64,000 bases of DNA from assembly GCA_022376925.1 (NCBI GenBank), contig JAIOJX010000001.1, forward strand, positions 35,062,170 to 35,126,169, read 5' to 3'. The position numbers and the translations under genes were made by a program. This DNA comes from Tragulus kanchil. Lineage: Eukaryota; Chordata; Mammalia; Artiodactyla; Tragulidae. The notes beneath the pieces are model-generated. The model worked only from the letters and a program-made list of their open reading frames with translations. It was not told the origin of the DNA and searched no databases. Shown here piece after piece: positions 37,794-49,561 of the stretch (position 1 is its first letter; each line of letters starts with the position of its first letter).

Positions 37794-38151
37794 TGACTTT
37801 CCTGTAATTGCCTGATATCCCTGGGAGAATCCTCTGCTCCCTGTCTGTTTTCCTTTTGCTTTAGCACATAATCTTCAGCAGCGCTTTTCTGCAACCTGCG
37901 GCTGGCTTCTGCATTTGCCTGGGATTCTGGCTTGCTCCTTCCCTCAGCTTCAGACTTGCCCTGCTTTTCCTGCTTCCCATCTGCTGGTCGTCCTCATCGT
38001 CTCGTTTTCCCTCACTCTGGAGCTCTCGCTCCTGTTCAGACTTCCCCTCCACTTCCGGCTTTTCTTTCTCATCAGACTTTCCGTCATTTTCAGACTTTAC
38101 TTCATCTTCTGGCTTTATCTTGATTTTCAACTCATTGCAGAGTTTTTCCAT
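37794..38151 (-). pseudogene. Broken, partial duplicate of the TCEAL-like reading frame
   Basis: The frame starts at 38151 with the same MEKLCNELKIKIKPEDEV as the intact gene and follows it for about 54 residues, then shifts. Compared with the intact copy, several short losses sit between 37794 and 38000 (for example CCCATCTG for CCCCTCATCTG), and the copy stops at 37794, mid-gene. Damage increases toward the copy boundary, the pattern of an unpolished contig end. The missing C-terminal half is present only in the intact copy. Confidence 0.75.
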
Positions 38152-38949
38152 ACTGAGACGTCCCCTCCTTTTTCCTGACCTGGGGGATAGGGTGGGGTGG
38201 GGAGAAGAGACAAAGAGGAGGGAAGGGAAACTGAGGGCTTGGAGGGGAAAGGCATGTCCAGAGAGCACTAGCATCTGACTCGCGTCAGGGGTCCCTCGAC
38301 CTGACCGAGCCCGGTGTGTCTTCTGCCCACCCTTTACCCCACCATTCCTCACGCAATGAGAGCCAGCTGTTTCCCTGGCAGGCCCTGCCACCTTGTACCA
38401 TCCTTCATCGTGTCGGGGAGTGTGTGTATTATGTGTGGTGGGGGGATGCGCAATGGGCCCTCAAATGCTGCCCAGGCTGTGTGTCCTCCACCATCCCGCC
38501 CTCCAGCCCCTAACCCCGTGCCTGACCAGTGCCCTCCCCTTTTTCACTGACCTGTAGGGATTCTAGACAGGTTCCTCCTCCTTTTCTAGCCTTGCAGAGT
38601 GCCCGGAACAGACATGCAGACCTGCAGACAGGAGACAGAGAGGGGCTGCAAGGTCCCTGGACTGAGGCCCCTTTCCTGAATCCAGGCCCTCAGCATTCGG
38701 AGGTCCCTCCCCATCACCTCCGACCTCTCCTGAACCCGCACCTCAGTCGCGAAATCTTTTTGTCAGGCCTCAGGCACCAGGATGCTTCACCAACTGTTGG
38801 AGTCTCTGCGAGCCCTCCTCCGCAGCCAACACGCCCCAGCGCCACCTCTTTACCCGGAGCTCAGAGCTTCCTCATAGGCTGAGAGTGGGAGAGGGGGTTA
38901 GGCTCAGACTTAATGCACATTTCAAGGTCACACTGCTGCCCCCGCCTTC

Positions 38950-39480
38950 CCCGAGCCCCTTTCGGGCAGGAAAATGGATACAGGGCGCGGAGGAGGGGCG
39001 CGGAGGCGGAGGCGGGGCCAGCTGCAGGGTCCTCCCTCCCCGCCCGCCCACGCGCGCCCCGGGGCCCCCTCCCCGCCGGCGGCGGGACGCCCTCCTCTCT
39101 CCGGCCCGGCTCGCCACGCCCGGATCCCAGCCCCAGCCACCTCCACCCGGCCCGGGGCGCCAGCAGCGCGCACCGTCACACTGACCTGCGAGGCCCGGGC
39201 CGGGTCCGCGCCTCCTCGGGCTCGCCTAAGCCCGCTCGCCCCTCGCCCGCCTGCCGGGCAGCGCCGGGACCGGGTTCCGAGCGGGCCGCACGAGCCGAGC
39301 GGACCGCGCGGAGACCTGACGGCGGGGCGCGCGGCCGGTCACGTGAGCGCCGCGTCACCCGAGCTTGATCCCCCGCCCCGCCCCGCCCCTTCGCCCCCAT
39401 CCCAGAGGGACCCGACCGCTGCGGGCGGGAGGTGCGGGCCAGTGGATGGGTGGTTGGAGCAGGGGGCCTCGGCGACCGAG
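38950..39480 (-). promoter_or_regulatory. CpG island and first exon region of the TCEAL-like gene
   Basis: Very GC- and CpG-rich sequence, with GC boxes (CCCCGCCCCGCCCC near 39370-39390) and no TATA box. On the minus strand a donor, CCTCGCAG followed by GTCAGTG, ends a likely non-coding first exon at 39186, so transcription probably starts between about 39190 and 39400. A TCACGTGA palindrome lies at 39339-39346. The island is repeated at 40079-40610 by the duplicated block. The many long frames in both strands are GC artefacts. Confidence 0.7.
39339..39346. promoter_or_regulatory. Palindromic E-box in the TCEAL-like promoter
   Basis: TCACGTGA in the context GGTCACGTGAGC is a perfect bHLH-zip (USF/MYC/TFE-type) site. 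It lies upstream of the proposed first-exon donor on the minus strand. A shared promoter element (the BGW element) is described for BEX, GASP and WEX/TCEAL genes; whether this is its core I cannot confirm from memory. Confidence 0.5.
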
Positions 39481-40078
39481 CAGGAGGGGAGCGGCTTGCG
39501 GCCTGCAGGTGCTCTACCAGGAGCATCTCAGGTCCTCGCTCAGCATCCCTCGGAGACTTTCCCCAGGTGCGGCAGCTGATCACAGGGAGGGTGCCCGGCT
39601 TCACCCAGAGCGCGCCACACCGGAGCCCCACAGCCGGCTTTCAAGACCAGCTCTGCCTGACTCCAGATCCTCCCTGGGGCTGGTGCCCGCCAGGAAGCTG
39701 GAGTGCCAGCTTGAGCAGCTGTGTCCTGAGCCCCTGCTCTCCTCAGTCCACGTGCTCTCTCTCTGCCTGGATGATCTCTGTGCCTTCCCCTCTGAACACA
39801 GGGGATTCCCAGCTCTCCATATGCAGGTTGTTCCCTGCCCTGGGTCTCAGACCGTCTTTGCCAACTGTCTATTGGACACCACTGCCTGAATGTCCCTGAA
39901 GGACCTCAAAAGCCATGTACCCCACACTGAGTGCCCGAACTTCCTTCTCTGTTCACTTTGCTCCACTCGGGAGCCCAACTCTTTACCCGGAGCTCAGAGC
40001 TTCCTCATAGGCTGAGAGTGGAGAGGGGTTAGGCTCAGACTTAATGCACATTTCAAGGTCACACTGCTGCCCCTGCCT

Positions 40079-40610
40079 TCCCGAGCCCCTTTCGGGCAGG
40101 AAAATGGATACAGGGCGCGGAGGAGGGCGCGGGGGCGGAGGCGGGGCCAGCTGCAGGGTCCTCCCTCCCCGCCCGCCCACGCGCGCCCCGGGGCCCCCTC
40201 CCCGCCGGCGGCGGGACGCCCTCCTCTCTCCGGCCCGGCTCGCCACGCCCGGATCCCAGCCCCAGCCACCTCCACCCGGCCCGGGGCGCCAGCAGCGCGC
40301 ACCGTCACACTGACCTGCGAGGCCCGGGCCGGGTCCGCGCCTCCTCGGGCTCGCCTAAGCCCGCTCGCCCCTCGCCCGCCTGCCGGGCAGCGCCGGGACC
40401 GGGTTCCGAGCGGGCCGCACGAGCCGAGCGGACCGCGCGGAGACCTGACGGCGGGGCGCGCGGCCGGTCACGTGAGCGCCGCGTCACCCGAGCTTGATCC
40501 CCCGCCCCGCCCCGCCCCTTCGCCCCCATCCCAGAGGGACCCGACCGCTGCGGGCGGGAGGTGCGGGCCAGTGGATGGGTGGTTGGAGCAGGGGGCCTCG
40601 GCGACCGAGC
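40079..40610 (-). promoter_or_regulatory. Second copy of the TCEAL-like CpG island
   Basis: Nearly identical to 38950-39480, offset 1,129 bases. The first-exon donor recurs at 40315 and the TCACGTGA palindrome at 40468-40475. Small losses near its left edge (GGAGGAGGGCGC for the longer run at 38990) fit a contig-end copy. Confidence 0.7.
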
Positions 40611-41142
40611 AGGAGGGGAGCGGCTTGCGGCCTGCAGGTGCTCTACCAGGAGCATCTCAGGTCCTCGCTCAGCATCCCTCGGAGACTTTCCCCAGGTGCG
40701 GCAGCTGATCACAGGGAGGGTGCCCGGCTTCACCCAGAGCGCGCCACACCGGAGCCCCACAGCCGGCTTTCAAGACCAGCTCTGCCTGACTCCAGATCCT
40801 CCCTGGGGCTGGTGCCCGCCAGGAAGCTGGAGTGCCAGCTTGAGCAGCTGTGTCCTGAGCCCCTGCTCTCCTCAGTCCACGTGCTCTCTCTCTGCCTGGA
40901 TGATCTCTGTGCCTTCCCCTCTGAACACAGGGGATTCCCAGCTCTCCATATGCAGGTTGTTCCCTGCCCTGGGTCTCAGACCGTCTTTGCCAACTGTCTA
41001 TTGGACACCACTGCCTGAATGTCCCTGAAGGACCTCAAAAGCCATGTACCCCACACTGAGTGCCCGAACTTCCTTCTCTGTTCACTTTGCTCCACTCGGG
41101 AGACTTGCACTCCAACATATGACCTCTTCCCATCTAGAGACA

Positions 41143-41360
41143 TGGGGCTTCCCAGGGAGTGCTAGTGGTAAAGAACTCACCTGCCAGTGTAGGAGACATA
41201 AAAGATATGACTCGATCCTTCGGTCAGGAAGATCCCCTGGAGGAGAGTATGGCAACTCATTCCAGTATTCTTGCCTGGGAAATCCCATGGATAGAGGAGC
41301 CTGGCAGGCTACAGTTCATACAGCTGCAAACATTAGGACATGACTGAAGCAACTTAGCAT
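41143..41360 (+). mobile_element. Bov-tA SINE
   Basis: GGGGCTTCCCAGGGAGTGCTAGTGG head, CATTCCAGTATTCTTGCC body and a GACTGAAGCAACTTAGCATG end. Repeated at 42228-42445. Confidence 0.85.
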
Positions 41361-42227
41361 GAACTTAGCACATGTCTAGAGAGAACGTCAGACACCTAAA
41401 AAGCTAAAAAGAAGAAAAAAAAAGAAAGCGTTAAAGCATTTTAAAAAACATGGACCATAAATGAATAGATTCATCATGTAACCCATGTTTGTCCCTCTTC
41501 CTTCTCTTCCCCTTCTTTTCTTCTTTCACATTTGTGAAACCACCACCCAAGATTAGAAAACTGCCACTATTGAGCTTCTAAAGTGTTGCCACACACCACA
41601 CATGCACAGGGTATATGAGTGGCTGGGTGTTCATATGTGTAACTATAGGACATCAATATTTCTAATTTGATTTGAAAAATACCAGATCTTTTTTATGCAA
41701 TTATTAATTACATGTGTAACACAGCCAATTCTATTTCTGATCCATGTCTTTTCGCTCAGTAAAACGTTTATCCTCCAACATTTTGTTCTACCTAAATGTA
41801 TATTCTCATTAATATAGCAATGCCACATAACAAGTAATTTTATCCTCATTGTTGGTTTTGTTAATTGAATTCACAATGCCATTAATAACAAGGCTAGTAC
41901 GTATCAGGAAGCTGGAGTGCCAGCTTGAGCAGCTGTGTCCTGAGCCCCTGCTCTCCTCAGTCCACGTGCTCTCTCTCTGCCTGGATGATCTCTGTGCCTT
42001 CCCCTCTGAACACAGGGGATTCCCAGCTCTCCATATGCAGGTTGTTCCCTGCCCTGGGTCTCAGACCGTCTTTGCCAACTGTCTATTGGACACCACTGCC
42101 TGAATGTCCCTGAAGGACCTCAAAAGCCATGTACCCCACACTGAGTGCCCGAACTTCCTTCTCTGTTCACTTTGCTCCACTCGGGAGACTTGCACTCCAA
42201 CATATGACCTCTTCCCATCTAGAGACA

Positions 42228-42445
42228 TGGGGCTTCCCAGGGAGTGCTAGTGGTAAAGAACTCACCTGCCAGTGTAGGAGACATAAAAGATATGACTCGA
42301 TCCTTCGGTCAGGAAGATCCCCTGGAGGAGAGTATGGCAACTCATTCCAGTATTCTTGCCTGGGAAATCCCATGGATAGAGGAGCCTGGCAGGCTACAGT
42401 TCATACAGCTGCAAACATTAGGACATGACTGAAGCAACTTAGCAT
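42228..42445 (+). mobile_element. Bov-tA SINE (second copy)
   Basis: Duplicate of 41143-41360. Confidence 0.85.
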
Positions 42446-42982
42446 GAACTTAGCACATGTCTAGAGAGAACGTCAGACACCTAAAAAGCTAAAAAGAAGA
42501 AAAAAAAAGAAAGCGTTAAAGCATTTTAAAAAACATGGACCATAAATGAATAGATTCATCATGTAACCCATGTTTGTCCCTCTTCCTTCTCTTCCCCTTC
42601 TTTTCTTCTTTCACATTTGTGAAACCACCACCCAAGATTAGAAAACTGCCACTATTGAGCTTCTAAAGTGTTGCCACACACCACACATGCACAGGGTATA
42701 TGAGTGGCTGGGTGTTCATATGTGTAACTATAGGACATCAATATTTCTAATTTGATTTGAAAAATACCAGATCTTTTTTATGCAATTATTAATTACATGT
42801 GTAACACAGCCAATTCTATTTCTGATCCATGTCTTTTCGCTCAGTAAAACGTTTATCCTCCAACATTTTGTTCTACCTAAATGTATATTCTCATTAATAT
42901 AGCAATGCCACATAACAAGTAATTTTATCCTCATTGTTGGTTTTGTTAATTGAATTCACAATGCCATTAATAACAAGGCTAG

Positions 42983-43474
42983 ATGCTTCCCTTTCATCAG
43001 CATAAACGTCCAAAAGTGTATTATGTTTATATTATTATCTCATTGTTTTGACGAAAGTAATATCAAATCCCTGTTGCTCTTATCTGATTTTCTTTTTAGT
43101 CATTTGCTGATGCTGATTTTAAACTATCTTCAATAATTGTTTCCTAAACTGTTTTGATAATGAAGCCAACATATCAAGACCTATCACTCTTATTTTTGAA
43201 CATGGGCATGAAAGCTTAGGACTCAGAATTTGAACAATTAAATTAGAAGAAAAAATAATTTCTTCTAAATTAAAAGTTTTGTTTATAGAAAAAGCCAACA
43301 CAATTTCTGCATCTATATGTACTTAATTGATATATTCTTCTTAAGATAACTACTATTTTCTGAAGTAGATGCAAATGTTTCTTTAGCAGGTTTGTAAATT
43401 TTTTTTTTTGAGGTCAGTGATATCACTAAGTCCCCTTGGTGCATAGTAAATGTCATCAAACATTTTATAGAAGT
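42983..43474. other. AT-rich unique intergenic sequence
   Basis: No repeat or gene recognised; outside the duplicated blocks. Confidence 0.4.
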
Positions 43475-43493
43475 TAAATGTTTATCACCAAAA

Positions 43494-44450
43494 AGTGGCA
43501 AAAAGGCCTAAAGAGAAATCTCTCCAAAGAAGACATATGGCCAACAAGCACATGAAAAGATGCTCAACATCACTCATCATTAGAGAAATGCAAATCAAAA
43601 CTACAATGATCCAGTTAGAATGGCCATCATCAAAAAGTCTGCAAACAATAAATGCTGGAGAGGGTGTGGAGAAAAGGGAACCTCTTGCACTTCTGATGGG
43701 AATGTAAATTGATATAGCCACTGTGGAAGACAGTATCGAAATTCCTTAAAAAACTAAGAATAAAACAACCATGTGACCCAGCAATCCCACTATGAGGCAT
43801 ATATCATGAAGAAATCAAAATTAAAAGAGACACATGTACCCCATTGTTCACTGCAGCACTATTTACAGTAGCTGGATCATGGAAATAACCTAGATGTCCA
43901 TCAACAAATGAATGAATAAAGAAGCTGTAGTACACATATACAATGGAATATTACTCAGCTATAAAAAGAAATGCAATTTGAGTCAGTTTTAATGAGGTGA
44001 ATGAACCTAAAGCCAATTATACAGAGTGAAGTAAGTCAGAAAGAGAAAGATGAATATTGTATACTAACGCATACATATTGAGTCTAGAAAGATGGTACTG
44101 ATGAATTTATTTGCAAGGCAGCAATGGAGAAACAGACATAGAGAACAGTCTTATGGACATTGGGGGCAGGGATAAGTGGATGAGAGGTATGGAAAGAGTA
44201 ACATGGAGACTTACATTACCATTTGTAAAACAGATAACCAATAGAAATTTGTTGGAAGATTCAGGGAACTCAAACAGGGACTCTATGTCAACCTAGAGGG
44301 GTGGGATGGGGAGGGAAAAGGAGGGAATTTCAAGAGGGAGGGAACATATATATACCTATGGCTGATTCATATTGATGTTTGGCAGCAGACAACAAAACAC
44401 TGTAAAGCTATATGCTTCCGTGAAAAAATAAATTTAAAAAATAACAAAAA
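43494..44450 (+). mobile_element. 5'-truncated L1 with target-site duplication
   Basis: ORF2 C-terminal part (AAGGCCTAAAGAGAAATCTC onward) with frame breaks, the 3' UTR and an A-rich tail at 44420-44450. Flanks TAAATGTTTATCACCAAA (from 43475) and TAAATGTTTATTGCCAAA (from 44451) match with two differences. Confidence 0.85.
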
Positions 44451-44807
44451 TAAATGTTTATTGCCAAAGAAAACCTAATGTATTAATTTTTCATTCAATC
44501 TTGTTCAAAGTCACTTCCAACAATAAAATGAATATAGATGTACATTTACATTGTATGATAATTGAGAAAACCACTAACCAAACATGTTCAAGCTCCATGG
44601 CCACACAGCTCAACTTTTACTTTCCTCACATATTGCACACATAGTTATATGCATTTTGAATGTCCTTGGCACATCATGGCCCAGCTAGCTAATCACATAT
44701 AACCAGCAGAGGTAACAGCATCAAGTGCTTTTGTCATTACCACTTAAGACAAAACGGGATTGTGACCTGGTACCTTGACTCTGAAGAACAATTTGGTCAT
44801 GTCTAGC

Positions 44808-45008
44808 AACTAGTGCTAAAGAACTCACCTGCCAATGCAGGAGATGCGGGAGATGTGGGTTTGCTCCCTGGGTCAGGAAGATCCCCTGGAGAAGGAAATG
44901 ACAACCTATTCCAGTATTGCCTGAGAAATCCCAGAGACAGAAGAGCCTGGTGGTCTACACGGGGTCGCAACATGTCAGACCCGACTGAAGTGACTTAGCA
45001 TGCACGCA
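44808..45008 (+). mobile_element. Bov-tA SINE
   Basis: AGTGCTAAAGAACTCACCTGCC, AATGACAACCTATTCCAG and CCGACTGAAGTGACTTAGCA in order; head somewhat eroded. Confidence 0.8.
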
Positions 45009-45499
45009 GAAGATTGTACCTGTCTGATGATACCTCAAATGGCCCCACAAATATATACAGAGTGCCCGACAAGTGTGCCCAAGGAAGCCTATACAAGAAA
45101 GAGCAACTATCGATTAGTGGATGTCTTGGTTCAAACTCCAGTTTATCAGATTCCAAAGCCCACGACCCTGACCATGAGGTGATAGTGAGTAGGACTTTGT
45201 GTTAGGGCTGAGGCCATCACAGGAGAAGTGACTAACCCAAGGTCTTGATGTCAGTGATGGGTCTGCTTGGGGCTCTTGAACCCGTTTCTGGCTCCAATCT
45301 CCTGTCCAGCAGACCTTTTATTACGTATTATTCCCCTCAAATGTCTCTTTTGTCAAGAGATCAAATGGGCTCTGCTTTGCTCACATTCAGCATACAAGAT
45401 ACAGAGACAAGGAAAGGACACCTAACATGAGATTTACTGTTTTAATGCACCTGAAAGAAGATTTGTTTAAAGAAACCAGGAAAGGAATCCACAAGGGAT

Positions 45500-45757
45500 G
45501 GGTTTTTATTTGACCACTTCTGTTGGTCTTTCATTTATTTCCAACTTTGTTCTTTTGGCCTGTGTGAGCCTCCCATCTCAGTGGCCTCTCCTGTTGCAGA
45601 GTACCAGCTCTGGGTGCATGCACTCCAGAGTGCTGGCTCAGTAATTGGACACATTGGTCCAGCCGTTCCACTGTACGTGGGATCTTCCCAGGCCAGGGAT
45701 TGAACCGGTGCCCCTTGCACTGCAAGGCAGTGTCCTAAGTGGACCACCAGGGAAGCC
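45500..45757 (-). mobile_element. CHR-type SINE with perfect target-site duplication
   Basis: Reverse-strand copy whose head GGGGCTTCCCTGGTGGTCCAC reads from the minus strand near 45757. Flanks CCACAAGGGAT at 45489-45499 and 45758-45768 are identical. Repeated at 46595-46852. Confidence 0.9.
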
Positions 45758-45999
45758 CCACAAGGGATTTTTTAAAAAGGCATGGTGACTTTCCTCCTTT
45801 ATCTCAACTCAATCAGAGAATATATCCTAAAACACAGAGATGGCACCAAAGCTCATATGTTATATAAAAGTGTATGTGTGTGTATGTGTTTAACTTCCTG
45901 ATGCCACATTCAAGATGCTATCTATGATAGCTATTTTGGGTCAAAGTCATCTCTTTCGAGAGAGAGGAGGCAGGGTGGGGAAAGAACAAACATTGATTG

Positions 46000-46180
46000 A
46001 AATCCTGTTATATAGCACCCATACTTCCTCAATTGTAACATTTTCTCTTCACAAGAAGGTAACCTCATTTCCAATCTACAGATGATGAAGTTCAAGCTTG
46101 AAAAGATCATACTCTCGATGGTCAGCCATCTATGAGTGACTAGATTGGGTGCCCACTGCACAGGACACTCAGGATCCACA
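46000..46180 (+). mobile_element. MIR-like fragment
   Basis: TCACAAGAAGGTAACCTCAT, CAATCTACAGATGATGAAG and the following charged stretch follow the MIR core in weak form. Repeated at 47095-47275; another MIR-like piece lies at 47510-47590. Confidence 0.4.
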
Positions 46181-46594
46181 GTTACAGACAACGAGATTTC
46201 TGGCTTAATTTTAAATACCACCTCAGTGATAAAGGTGGCAGTGGAGAAACTTGCTCCTTGGACCAAGAAGCCAAGATATGGGGCCAAGGGCTTGTGTTAG
46301 GGCTGAGGCCATCACAGGAGAAGTGACTAACCCAAGGTCTTGATGTCAGTGATGGGTCTGCTTGGGGCTCTTGAACCCGTTTCTGGCTCCAATCTCCTGT
46401 CCAGCAGACCTTTTATTACGTATTATTCCCCTCAAATGTCTCTTTTGTCAAGAGATCAAATGGGCTCTGCTTTGCTCACATTCAGCATACAAGATACAGA
46501 GACAAGGAAAGGACACCTAACATGAGATTTACTGTTTTAATGCACCTGAAAGAAGATTTGTTTAAAGAAACCAGGAAAGGAATCCACAAGGGAT

Positions 46595-46852
46595 GGGTTT
46601 TTATTTGACCACTTCTGTTGGTCTTTCATTTATTTCCAACTTTGTTCTTTTGGCCTGTGTGAGCCTCCCATCTCAGTGGCCTCTCCTGTTGCAGAGTACC
46701 AGCTCTGGGTGCATGCACTCCAGAGTGCTGGCTCAGTAATTGGACACATTGGTCCAGCCGTTCCACTGTACGTGGGATCTTCCCAGGCCAGGGATTGAAC
46801 CGGTGCCCCTTGCACTGCAAGGCAGTGTCCTAAGTGGACCACCAGGGAAGCC
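46595..46852 (-). mobile_element. CHR-type SINE (second copy)
   Basis: Duplicate of 45500-45757 with the same flanks. Confidence 0.85.
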
Positions 46853-47594
46853 CCACAAGGGATTTTTTAAAAAGGCATGGTGACTTTCCTCCTTTATCTC
46901 AACTCAATCAGAGAATATATCCTAAAACACAGAGATGGCACCAAAGCTCATATGTTATATAAAAGTGTATGTGTGTGTATGTGTTTAACTTCCTGATGCC
47001 ACATTCAAGATGCTATCTATGATAGCTATTTTGGGTCAAAGTCATCTCTTTCGAGAGAGAGGAGGCAGGGTGGGGAAAGAACAAACATTGATTGAAATCC
47101 TGTTATATAGCACCCATACTTCCTCAATTGTAACATTTTCTCTTCACAAGAAGGTAACCTCATTTCCAATCTACAGATGATGAAGTTCAAGCTTGAAAAG
47201 ATCATACTCTCGATGGTCAGCCATCTATGAGTGACTAGATTGGGTGCCCACTGCACAGGACACTCAGGATCCACAGTTACAGACAACGAGATTTCTGGCT
47301 TAATTTTAAATACCACCTCAGTGATAAAGGTGGCAGTGGAGATGGAAGCTTGCTCCTTGGACCAAGAAGCCAAGATATGGGGCCAAGGGATTGTCTGGTT
47401 CCTGAGGGACTGTGTGGGGCTCAGACACAAAATGAGATGTTGTTCTTTCCTGAAAGAAAACCAGGAGAGGAAGAAAAAAATGTCACAGTAATCCTTTAGG
47501 CAAGAGCTATTTTATATTTTATCTTCCTTAACAGCTATTCACACTATCAGTGATTATTCCCATTGTTCAGGTCAGATTATAGCAGTTTGTTGTT

Positions 47595-47800
47595 GTAGTT
47601 GTTGTTTTAGTCACTAAGCCATGTCGGACTCTTCGTGATCCCATGGATGGTAACCCTCCAGGCTCCTCTGTTCATGTGCTTCTCCAGGCAAGAATACTGG
47701 AGTCGGCTGTCATTTCCTTAAGGGATCTTTCCCACCCAGGGATAAAACACGAGTCTCCTGCATTGGCAGGTGGGTTCTTTACTACTGACATAGGAAACAG
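47595..47800 (-). mobile_element. Bov-tA SINE
   Basis: Reverse copy beginning TTTTAGTCACTAAGCCATGTCGG, with CTCCAGGCAAGAATACTGG. Repeated at 48712-48917. Confidence 0.8.
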
Positions 47801-47971
47801 CCTTATAAATGTTTGTGTAATATTTAAAACTAGAATTACTCTAATGTTTTTCCATTGTGTTCTGAAGGCTCCAGGGCTCTGAATGCTCAAGTTTGGGTAC
47901 TTGCAGATGGCTAGGATATGGCTCAGTTTCTATTACAATGATCTGTATTGCTTTAAAATGAAAAAAATTAA

Positions 47972-48105
47972 TGAAGGGAATGGGCAGGGTGATGGGAGGC
48001 AAGTTCAGGTGGGAGGGGTCAAGTGTATACCTATGACTGATTTGGGTTATGTACAGCTGTAAACAACAAAACTCTGTCAAAGGAAAATAAAAATAAATTT
48101 TTAAG
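47972..48105 (+). mobile_element. L1 3' UTR tail
   Basis: Only the last 130 bases of an L1 (GATGGGAGGCAAGTTCAGG .. AACAAAACTCTGTCAAAGG) with an A-rich tail. Repeated at 49088-49220. Confidence 0.75.
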
Positions 48106-48711
48106 AAAGAAAATGTAAACACTTTCAGTTTGGAAAAATAAGTGACAATTGACTGAAAATCTAAGTAAACAATGCAAAGAATGTAGGGTTCATATGCATA
48201 GTTTCTAAGCACGTTTACTATTAAACAGGGAGAGATGGGCAGATGATATGAATAGGATAGCCATTTACAGAATAATCAATATGCATGCCCAATCAATATC
48301 TAAAAGCATTTTAAAACACATTAGTTAATGAAATACAGGTTAAAATCCTCAGAATATGGATGAGATTACAATATTGAAAAAGAATAAGTGAATGTGAATA
48401 CAGATTTGTGTGTATAAACAAATGAAAATCATTTTCAGAGATAAAGGTGGCAGTGGAGATGGAAGCTTGCTCCTTGGACCAAGAAGCCAAGATATGGGGC
48501 CAAGGGATTGTCTGGTTCCTGAGGGACTGTGTGGGGCTCAGACACAAAATGAGATGTTGTTCTTTCCTGAAAGAAAACCAGGAGAGGAAGAAAAAAATGT
48601 CACAGTAATCCTTTAGGCAAGAGCTATTTTATATTTTATCTTCCTTAACAGCTATTCACACTATCAGTGATTATTCCCATTGTTCAGGTCAGATTATAGC
48701 AGTTTGTTGTT

Positions 48712-48917
48712 GTAGTTGTTGTTTTAGTCACTAAGCCATGTCGGACTCTTCGTGATCCCATGGATGGTAACCCTCCAGGCTCCTCTGTTCATGTGCTTCT
48801 CCAGGCAAGAATACTGGAGTCGGCTGTCATTTCCTTAAGGGATCTTTCCCACCCAGGGATAAAACACGAGTCTCCTGCATTGGCAGGTGGGTTCTTTACT
48901 ACTGACATAGGAAACAG
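48712..48917 (-). mobile_element. Bov-tA SINE (second copy)
   Basis: Duplicate of 47595-47800. Confidence 0.8.
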
Positions 48918-49561
48918 CCTTATAAATGTTTGTGTAATATTTAAAACTAGAATTACTCTAATGTTTTTCCATTGTGTTCTGAAGGCTCCAGGGCTCTGAA
49001 TGCTCAAGTTTGGGTACTTGCAGATGGCTAGGATATGGCTCAGTTTCTATTACAATGATCTGTATTGCTTTAAAATGAAAAAAATTAATGAAGGGAATGG
49101 GCAGGGTGATGGGAGGCAAGTTCAGGTGGTAGGGTCAAGTGTATACCTATGACTGATTTGGGTTATGTACAGCTGTAAACAACAAAACTCTGTCAAAGGA
49201 AAATAAAAATAAATTTTTAAGAAAGAAAATGTAAACACTTTCAGTTTGGAAAAATAAGTGACAATTGACTGAAAATCTAAGTAAACAATGCAAAGAATGT
49301 AGGGTTCATATGCATAGTTTCTAAGCACGTTTACTATTAAACAGGGAGAGATGGGCAGATGATATGAATAGGATAGCCATTTACAGAATAATCAATATGC
49401 ATGCCCAATCAATATCTAAAAGCATTTTAAAACACATTAGTTAATGAAATACAGGTTAAAATCCTCAGAATATGGATGAGATTACAATATTGAAAAAGAA
49501 TAAGTGAATGTGAATACAGATTTGTGTGTATATAAATGCAAATGAATACATCATTTTCAGA

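Larger units (their letters stand above)
36654..38916. repeat. Direct tandem duplication 13 (TCEAL-like gene)
   Basis: Copies 36654-37790 and 37794-38916. It covers most of the TCEAL-like frame, its exon 2 and intron. About 16 bases are lost in the left 200 bases of copy two. Confidence 0.95.
38846..41102. repeat. Direct tandem duplication 14 (CpG island)
   Basis: Copies 38846-39973 and 39979-41102. Its first 70 bases occur a third time at 37722. Confidence 0.95.
40820..42982. repeat. Direct tandem duplication 15 (1.08 kb unit)
   Basis: Copies 40820-41898 and 41905-42982 with a 6-base filler. The first 280 bases also occur at 39690, making three copies. Confidence 0.95.
45197..47389. repeat. 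Direct tandem duplication 16 (1.09 kb unit)
   Basis: Copies 45197-46290 and 46292-47389. Copy one has lost bases near its right end (GGAGAAACTTGC for GGAGATGGAAGCTTGC). Holds a CHR SINE and a MIR-like fragment. Confidence 0.95.
47323..49561. repeat. Direct tandem duplication 17 (1.12 kb unit)
   Basis: Copies 47323-48441 and 48440-49561. Differences lie near the right end of copy one and at 48000/49128. The first 65 bases also appear at 46228. Confidence 0.95.

Noticed and set aside
38872..41028. Many long frames (up to 201 codons) around the CpG islands
   Set aside because: GC-rich DNA lacks stop codons in all frames. They are Pro/Arg/Ala-rich, overlap each other on both strands and have no family signature.
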